64,000 bases of DNA. Origin: Xenopus tropicalis. Taxonomy: Eukaryota > Chordata > Amphibia > Anura > Pipidae. This document shows positions 60,972 to 64,000 of the stretch, piece after piece (position 1 is the first letter of the stretch; every line of letters begins with the position of its first letter). The notes under the pieces were generated by a model. That model did not search any database. It worked only from the letters and a program-made list of their open reading frames with translations, and was not told where the DNA came from. The stretch is from positions 138,385,047 to 138,449,046 of the forward strand of contig NC_030678.2 in the NCBI RefSeq assembly GCF_000004195.4, in the 5' to 3' direction. Both the position numbers and the translations under genes were made by a program.

Positions 60972-63900
60972 CTGCCAGCAAGCTGCACACCGTTAACAAA
61001 GAATGATACCTGGGTGCGTGTGCAAATTAGGATTAGGCATAATCGTAGAAAGTGACGGCACCCTCAGGAATTATGTGTAAATTCCTGAGCGTGCCGTCAC
61101 TTTCTACAATTATATATATATATCAAAAAGTGGAAACCACTGGCACTCACGTATAAAGCAACAAGATTGCCTGGGTGCAGCCTTCAAAGTACGAAACTTT
61201 GAGAAAGGCTGAGGTGTTCAGCCGAAACGTCAGTTCACCAACCAATAAAAAGATACTTTATTTTGCACATAAGACCTGCGAGAGCGGCTTCTTCGTTTTT
61301 GACTTCTATATATATATATATATATATATATAGGCAACTGTCAATTGATGCCAAATAAGTTTGTTTATCATACAGACATCAGCTTGACATTAAGGGTAGC
61401 AGCACACATAGCGCTTCCTAGGCGACTTTTGAAAACGAAGCATTGTGTGTGCTTTCCCACCAGTGATTCACTTTATTGCTAGTGTGCTAGTGGGAAGACA
61501 TTTCAGAGTGATTAGTCTCCCGGGGTAGCATAGATTTAACCCCAGGCAACAAATGTCCCCTTGTGCCACTGCCCTAAGGTTTAAGTGGAAGTATTTATCC
61601 TGCCTTAGTTACAATGTACTGGATACCCAGCTCACCTGCACCCTTTCTGCCAGTTCATTTACACGCTTTTCAATCTCTTGCTGTCTTCCAGTCACAATTG
61701 AAACTTGAGCGGGCTGCCCAGCCTGAGACTGAAAAAAGACAAATGGTGTAGCTAAAAGCAATGATTTTGCAGATTTATTAGCACAATAAATAATTATTAA
61801 ATAATTATAATCATACAGGGTTTGTTCGCTTTTTATATATTATACTTATTTTAACTTACTGTACCAGACCAGAGCCTCAGCAGCCCTATAATAGTAATCG
61901 CATTTCATATGATATTCGGTGCGTGTATGGCAACTCGGCGAGGCGACCAATATTGCAGAAGGCTGCGGGTTAAAAGATTTTGATCGGGTGCCATTCAAGG
62001 CGTCTGAGCAAAATCTATGTTCAGGGCTGAATTGGCAGAAGGAGGTAGAAATCCTAATTTTTCAGCAATGAACGTCAGTGGAGGGTTGGAACGATGGTTG
62101 CACAAAAGATCGAAAATCGCCACGTGTGTGGCCAGCTTAAGCTTAGGAATCACTGGAAATCATCAAACTAGTATCAGAAAGTGAGTTTACGTCTCTCTCT
62201 CGCAGGCGTTGATGGCATCAGTTCTATCTAATGCAGAAGGTATTTGTTTTCTTTGTTGTGATGTGATAAAAGTCAATGTAAATGTTTAAGTCAAAGGGAT
62301 GGAGCACATAGTGTCAGAGAACTATGCATTAGTGCACTATTGTAAAGAAAGGAAAGTACAGGAGTAGATGCAGTATTTGTATTCATTTTGTTCTCTGAAC
62401 TTGATCCTTGTTCTTAAAACAATAGCAGCAGATTCCGTTCTCTGCCAGGTCATTTTACTGTTATTTAACTGGCAACTAGTTAAGCCTCTGATAAACAGAT
62501 CTTGATCCTTGCTAAGACACAGATGCTCAGTTACAATTTTCGCAAATCACTGGCATTCAAGAGGTTAAAAATTATAAAGATAAAATTAATAATACTTAAT
62601 GCATAAAAAAACATCCCACCTGCACTTCTCTGGCTTCTGACAGGATTTGCTTTTCATATAATAAAATGTCTCGGATTATCTCTGCAAGATTTTGAGGATG
62701 TGCCTGATATCGAGCCTTGAATTAAAATGATAAAAATATAAATATATCCACAATGTATGCATTACTTCAATACTATTTATATACTATAAAAGGACAATAA
62801 TATTTTGTTATAAATATAATTTTACTTTCATCTACTTCCTTTTGACAAAAATAAATTATAGTAGCAAAGCTTATTGTGTATATTGCTATTAATACCAGTG
62901 TAATAGCCCCTTTAAGCTGGCCATAAACTGAATCATCCACTTGCTTAGCGATATGCCTACCTTAAGGTGGAACACCCTGATTTGCCCACCTTAAGGTGGG
63001 TGGTATGAAGCTGTTCCAATCTTTTGGCCCCCAGGGCAAACAACTGGAGCACAACAACAGGAATACAGGCCATTGGGGGTAGGACTGCACCAATCAGTCA
63101 ATGCAGTCCTCCCCCCAAAAAGATTTTTAACCCTGTACGAACACCTGCCCGATTTTCTGCATGATATTGGTCAGGCAGGCCAGTTGGAGGGTCCCATATC
63201 TGGGTAGGTAAGCTGCCAACTCAGTCGAAGTGGCCCGAATAAGAAGCTGACAGTGTGTGTGTGGCCATCTTTAGGCTTAAGCCCCACAAAAAAATCCTTA
63301 GGTTATCTTAGCCTTAGCCACACAGAGCATTGGTTCCAAAAATGCCTGCTCTCACTTTTTTCTGGCCGATCTCTGCTCTGAATTGCTCCATGTAGCTGTG
63401 CCTGTCCGTGCATCTACACTGAGGTGCAAAAGAGATCATCTCTGCCTCTCTCCTCCTGCCTACAAAACACAGGCAGAGAAAAGTGGAGCCAATGGTCTGT
63501 GCAACTTTGACCTTAACCTATAGTACTGTCAAAAATTATTTTGTTTGTTTACATATTTAATTAAATTCCTTAAGTTTTACATGAACAATTAACTTTGTAA
63601 CACTCCATATTGACAGAAAACAACTCTGTGCACACAAATTAGCCTTGGGTTAGCTATGTATTGTGCAAAGGTTCACAATACATATAGTTACCTGTATGTC
63701 ACATTTAAATCTGCGGAAGTTGCGCTGCTGAAGTATTTCCTGCTCCTGAGCAAATCGGCTGTACTGGATATCCAGATGCTCAAGTAGGTTCTGCAACTGG
63801 ACATTAGCCAAGGATAGGTCTCTAGCTGCCTGCTTCCTAAGGGGTACAAACACATTGATAATGAACATTGGGTATCTATCACAGGACATTGATACAAACA

Positions 63901-64000
63901 CACTATATGCTACACACCTGACAGTAGTAACCACAAACTATTTCAACAGAATACAGAAGAATATTTGATATCAGCAGTTACCATTTTTTCAGTTGGCAGC
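36990..64000 (-). CDS. STAT2: Signal transducer and activator of transcription 2 (5' end outside window)
   Basis: This is a latent cytoplasmic transcription factor. In the known family it is phosphorylated by JAKs at the type I/III interferon receptor and joins STAT1 and IRF9 in ISGF3. Exon pieces, 5' to 3' on the - strand: 64000-63982, 63836-63692, 62715-62620, 61728-61636, 60485-60407, 59305-59220, 57370-57222, 55667-55509, 54727-54635, 54517-54458, 53424-53404, 50259-50172, 49413-49357, 48179-48096, 47655-47557, 46571-46436, 45907-45858, 43934-43840, 40963-40827, 40387-40199, 39044-38990, 38339-38242, 37087-36990. Phases are compatible throughout; 727 residues plus stop. It is STAT2 and not STAT1 because of [30 protein letters not shown] and a phosphotyrosine tail reading [17 protein letters not shown]. 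One intron uses a GC donor. The tail is about half the mammalian length. It converges on IL23A. Confidence 0.93.
38075..38215 (+). repeat. GAAACGTT-type retroelement tail-like repeat
   Basis: TTGACAAAGGGGC, a small hairpin and CTCGAAACGTTG are followed by CAATAAAGAATTTT and GAGTGCCGTTGC with a T-run. The same order of blocks recurs at 61125-61306. It sits about 30 bases beyond the donor of STAT2 exon 38339-38242. Assignment to Penelope-like elements is inference. Confidence 0.45.
39925..42464. mobile_element. Two 'ggctctggcacacgg' fold-back MITEs
   Basis: Full copies lie at 39925-40142 and 42201-42464. Each begins AGGCTCTGGCACACGGGGAG or a close variant (plus ATTAGTCGCCCGC) and ends with the inverse. 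Inner arms (GCCATCCCACCGGCG, AATGTAAATCGCC) fold further, so nearly the entire element is a hairpin. STAT2 exons 40199-40387 and 40827-40963 lie between them. A third full copy is at 30256-30523. Truncated copies lie at 54130-54275, 57819-57947 and 59921-59948. Confidence 0.7.
40199..40963 (-). CDS. STAT2: STAT2 SH2 domain exons
   Basis: Exons 40963-40827 and 40387-40199 encode the SH2 domain, which binds the phosphotyrosine of the receptor or of the partner STAT. The first begins [14 protein letters not shown] and holds [12 protein letters not shown], in which the arginine of LLRFSES is the invariant phosphotyrosine-binding residue. It continues [10 protein letters not shown]. The second reads [35 protein letters not shown] and [14 protein letters not shown]. 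All residues needed for an active SH2 fold appear present. A fold-back MITE lies about 60 bases past the donor. Confidence 0.93.
43840..46571 (-). CDS. STAT2: STAT2 linker domain exons
   Basis: Exons are 46571-46436, 45907-45858 and 43934-43840. The linker carries [30 protein letters not shown] (human [30 protein letters not shown]), then [28 protein letters not shown]. It ends NIWNDG in front of the SH2 domain. The donor after the third exon is gtttgt, which is weak but valid. Phases 1, 0 and 2 agree on both sides. Confidence 0.91.
44167..45724. mobile_element. TTTAAA-type MITE with nested element
   Basis: TTTAAAGGGGATCTGTCACC and GGTGACAGATCACCTTTAAA are terminal inverted repeats, about 1.56 kb apart because the element at 44405-45092 has been inserted inside. 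It occupies the STAT2 intron between 43934 and 45858. Confidence 0.65.
44405..45092. mobile_element. TIR element of the 'actcgagtataagccga' type
   Basis: CCGTATATACTCGAGTATAA at the left and TCGGCTTATACTCGAGTACA at the right are inverted, with TA flanks (44403 and 45093). CTCGAG palindromes recur inside. Its tips recall the element at 50694. No coding content. It is nested in 44167-45724. Confidence 0.6.
47557..54727 (-). CDS. STAT2: STAT2 DNA-binding domain exons
   Basis: Exons are 54727-54635, 54517-54458, 53424-53404 (21 bases only), 50259-50172, 49413-49357, 48179-48096 and 47655-47557. The domain starts [29 protein letters not shown], the typical STAT immunoglobulin-like fold opening, and continues through [24 protein letters not shown], the Gly/Lys-rich loop [14 protein letters not shown], and [13 protein letters not shown]. 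It ends [28 protein letters not shown], almost identical to human STAT2 over the last 15 residues. The 49357 exon ends at a GC donor. The intron between 50259 and 53404 holds the nested transposon stack. Confidence 0.92.
48820..49194. mobile_element. TTAA-type MITE in a STAT2 intron
   Basis: TTAAAGGAACAGTAACACCA and ACTGTTCCTTTAA are the inverted ends; about 375 bases, non-coding, between STAT2 exons 48179 and 49357. It is an intact relative of the split element at 50310-53101. Confidence 0.65.
50694..51464. mobile_element. TIR element of the 'tataagacgac' type
   Basis: CCTTATTTTCCGGTGTATAA and GTCGTCTTATACGCCGGAAA with ATACGG at the tip are inverted; TA flanks both sides (50692-50693 and 51465-51466). 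The inside has CT/CCCC-rich text around 51110-51250 and no protein that I recognise. Superfamily not assigned. Confidence 0.65.
51482..53074 (-). mobile_element. Tc1/mariner transposon, 1.59 kb, IR/DR type
   Basis: Flanked by TA (51480-51481 and 53075-53076). Terminal inverted repeats are about 210 bases long. Each holds an outer and an inner copy of CCAAAAAAGTTGGGAC about 184 bases apart (51493 and 51677; 52865 and 53049), the IR/DR layout of many vertebrate Tc1 elements. It carries one transposase gene on the - strand, broken by a frameshift. It lies in the STAT2 intron 50260-53403. Confidence 0.9.
51667..52777 (-). pseudogene. Tc1-like DD34E transposase, single frameshift
   Basis: The N-terminal frame (52777 to about 52370) holds a paired-type helix-turn-helix DNA-binding region ([35 protein letters not shown]) and a GRK-like GQGRKT hinge. 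The catalytic frame (from about 52370 to 51667) has [17 protein letters not shown] and [11 protein letters not shown]. Exactly 34 residues separate the second Asp from the Glu, so it is DD34E. The two frames overlap and switch at about 52361-52376, near the codons for YST; one small indel explains it. No other break is evident. The C-terminus (GKWPCPNFF) reads into the inner direct repeat. Total would be near 350 residues, the usual Tc1 size. Confidence 0.9.
53163..53368. mobile_element. Short TIR element beside STAT2 exon 53404
   Basis: TAGGGCATGGTCACACTGAG and GTGCCCATGCCCTTAG form its ends. It is about 200 bases long and lies about 35 bases from the donor of the 21-base exon 53404-53424. 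Confidence 0.5.
54130..54390. mobile_element. Truncated fold-back MITE joined to a hAT-like fragment
   Basis: The left half of the 'ggctctggcacacgg' element (54130-54275) runs into text ending CCGAATCCCTAACCGCATCC and CTACATAG, which resembles the right end of the element at 2479-2716. The right half of the fold-back is lost. Confidence 0.55.
55509..61728 (-). CDS. STAT2: STAT2 coiled-coil domain exons
   Basis: Exons 61728-61636, 60485-60407, 59305-59220, 57370-57222 and 55667-55509 encode the four-helix coiled coil, which in mammals is the IRF9-binding surface. Recognisable blocks are [40 protein letters not shown]-like [13 protein letters not shown], and the end helix [16 protein letters not shown]. 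Human STAT2 has [20 protein letters not shown] at the same place. The last exon begins in phase 1 by completing the tryptophan of LQGW. The intron at 57371-59219 contains the hammerhead ribozyme, and the one at 55668-57221 a minisatellite. Confidence 0.9.
56060..56690 (+). repeat. About 34-bp minisatellite in a STAT2 intron
   Basis: About 18 copies of a unit with CATACTGACCTATCTATACA followed by CTCACATACAGACC or CTCACATACATAAACC. The two unit lengths are interspersed. It lies between STAT2 exons 55509-55667 and 57222-57370. Confidence 0.9.
57440..57532 (+). repeat. Non-LTR retrotransposon or SINE 3' tail-like repeat
   Basis: AGCGCTGCGGAATATGTTGG, CGCTTTATAAATAAATG and an (AAT)n run resemble the 3' tails of L2/CR1-type elements in lower vertebrates. 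A decayed copy lies near 43660-43745. The family assignment comes from memory of such tails and is not searched. Confidence 0.45.
57819..57947. mobile_element. Truncated fold-back MITE
   Basis: The left half of the 'ggctctggcacacgg' element, ending at GCGGGATGGCAG, lies about 30 bases before the direct repeats that flank the hammerhead. It is cut at the same inner position as other half copies. Confidence 0.6.
57980..58305 (+). repeat. 58-59 bp direct repeats flanking the hammerhead
   Basis: The same sequence, beginning CATGTAAATGGGATTTTTTT and ending CCTTTTGTTTG, occurs at 57980-58037 and 58247-58305, differing mainly by one T. The two copies bracket a 209-base segment that contains the ribozyme. 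Each copy holds a small hairpin (GGAATTC and GAATTCC). They may be a long target duplication or the terminal repeats of a small retroelement; the sequence does not decide. Confidence 0.75.
58109..58191 (+). ncRNA. Type I hammerhead self-cleaving ribozyme
   Basis: All conserved parts are in order. CTGATGA lies at 58135-58141. Stem II (GCCC with GGGC) lies at 58142-58156. GAA lies at 58157-58159. A very short stem III (AC..GU) follows at 58160-58165, and the cleavage-site C is at 58166. Stem I pairs CTACA (58130-58134) with TGTAG (58167-58171), then CCC with GGG. After an internal loop, an 11-bp helix pairs AGCTGATCAGA (58109-58119) with TCTGATCAGCT (58179-58189). The short stem III and long stem I with internal loops are typical of hammerheads spread by Penelope-like elements and retrozymes in animals. 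It sits in a STAT2 intron but on the opposite strand. Self-cleavage is predicted after 58166. Confidence 0.82.
61125..61306 (+). repeat. GAAACGTC-type retroelement tail-like repeat in an AT microsatellite
   Basis: TTTGAGAAAGGCTGAGGTGT, a TCAGC arm and CGAAACGTCAG precede CAATAAAAAGATAC and GAGAGCGGCTTCTTCG. It is bordered on both sides by (TA)n runs (61111-61125 and 61307-61332), as if inserted into one. Related to 38075-38215. Confidence 0.45.
62620..64000 (-). CDS. STAT2: STAT2 N-terminal domain exons (partial)
   Basis: Pieces are 64000-63982 (ends CQLKKW across the splice), 63836-63692 and 62715-62620. The middle exon reads [30 protein letters not shown], aligning with the STAT N-domain that mediates dimer-dimer contacts (STAT1 has LDDQYSRFSLE at the same place). 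The third has [20 protein letters not shown], matching human STAT2 QLAEMIFNLLLEEKRIL. The first methionine and the 5' untranslated exon lie beyond position 64000. The region 62719-63690 is intronic, with a 'ggccat'-type MITE near 62905-63280. Confidence 0.9.

Overview
This is vertebrate nuclear DNA: split genes with GT-AG introns, no operons, and most of the length in transposons, MITEs and satellites. An amphibian of the Xenopus type is my inference. It rests on the divergence of the two genes and on the dense short TIR elements (TTAA-flanked, hAT-like, fold-back). No species-diagnostic sequence was searched.

Two genes can be assembled exon by exon, and both are immune signalling genes. IL23A (the p19 subunit of interleukin-23) lies on the + strand at 17794-24463 in four coding exons giving 202 residues. 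STAT2 lies on the - strand from beyond the right edge (64000) down to a stop at 36990. Twenty-three coding exon pieces are visible, giving 727 residues; only the extreme N-terminus (about 40 residues) is missing. The genes converge tail to tail, as IL23A and STAT2 do in mammals. IL-23 is a secreted cytokine, whereas STAT2 is the interferon-pathway transcription factor, so they are neighbours by ancient synteny and not one pathway unit.

Layout. 1-17.7 kb is intergenic and repeat-rich. It holds a hAT-like MITE (2479-2716), a 1-kb TIR element (3178-4237), and a second TIR element (4974-10751) split by a 5.3-kb TTAA-flanked piggyBac-like element (5390-10735) that carries eight 395-bp satellite units. 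A sister TIR element (12148-13192) contains a 52-bp minisatellite. 17.7-25.2 kb is IL23A, with a TATA box, an AP-1 site, two intronic 79-bp satellite arrays in opposite orientations and an AU-rich 3' region. 25.2-36.9 kb is intergenic with a 213-bp palindrome, a third 79-bp array and several MITEs. 37-64 kb is STAT2. Its introns hold a Russian-doll insertion (MITE, then a TA-flanked TIR element and a Tc1 transposon with a frameshifted DD34E transposase), several fold-back MITEs, a 34-bp minisatellite and a well-formed hammerhead ribozyme at 58109-58191.

Most notable points: the hammerhead ribozyme; the satellite-loaded piggyBac-like element; inverted satellite arrays flanking IL23A exons 2-3; a GC-AG intron in STAT2; and a much shortened STAT2 transactivation tail. 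No rRNA, tRNA or CRISPR was recognised.
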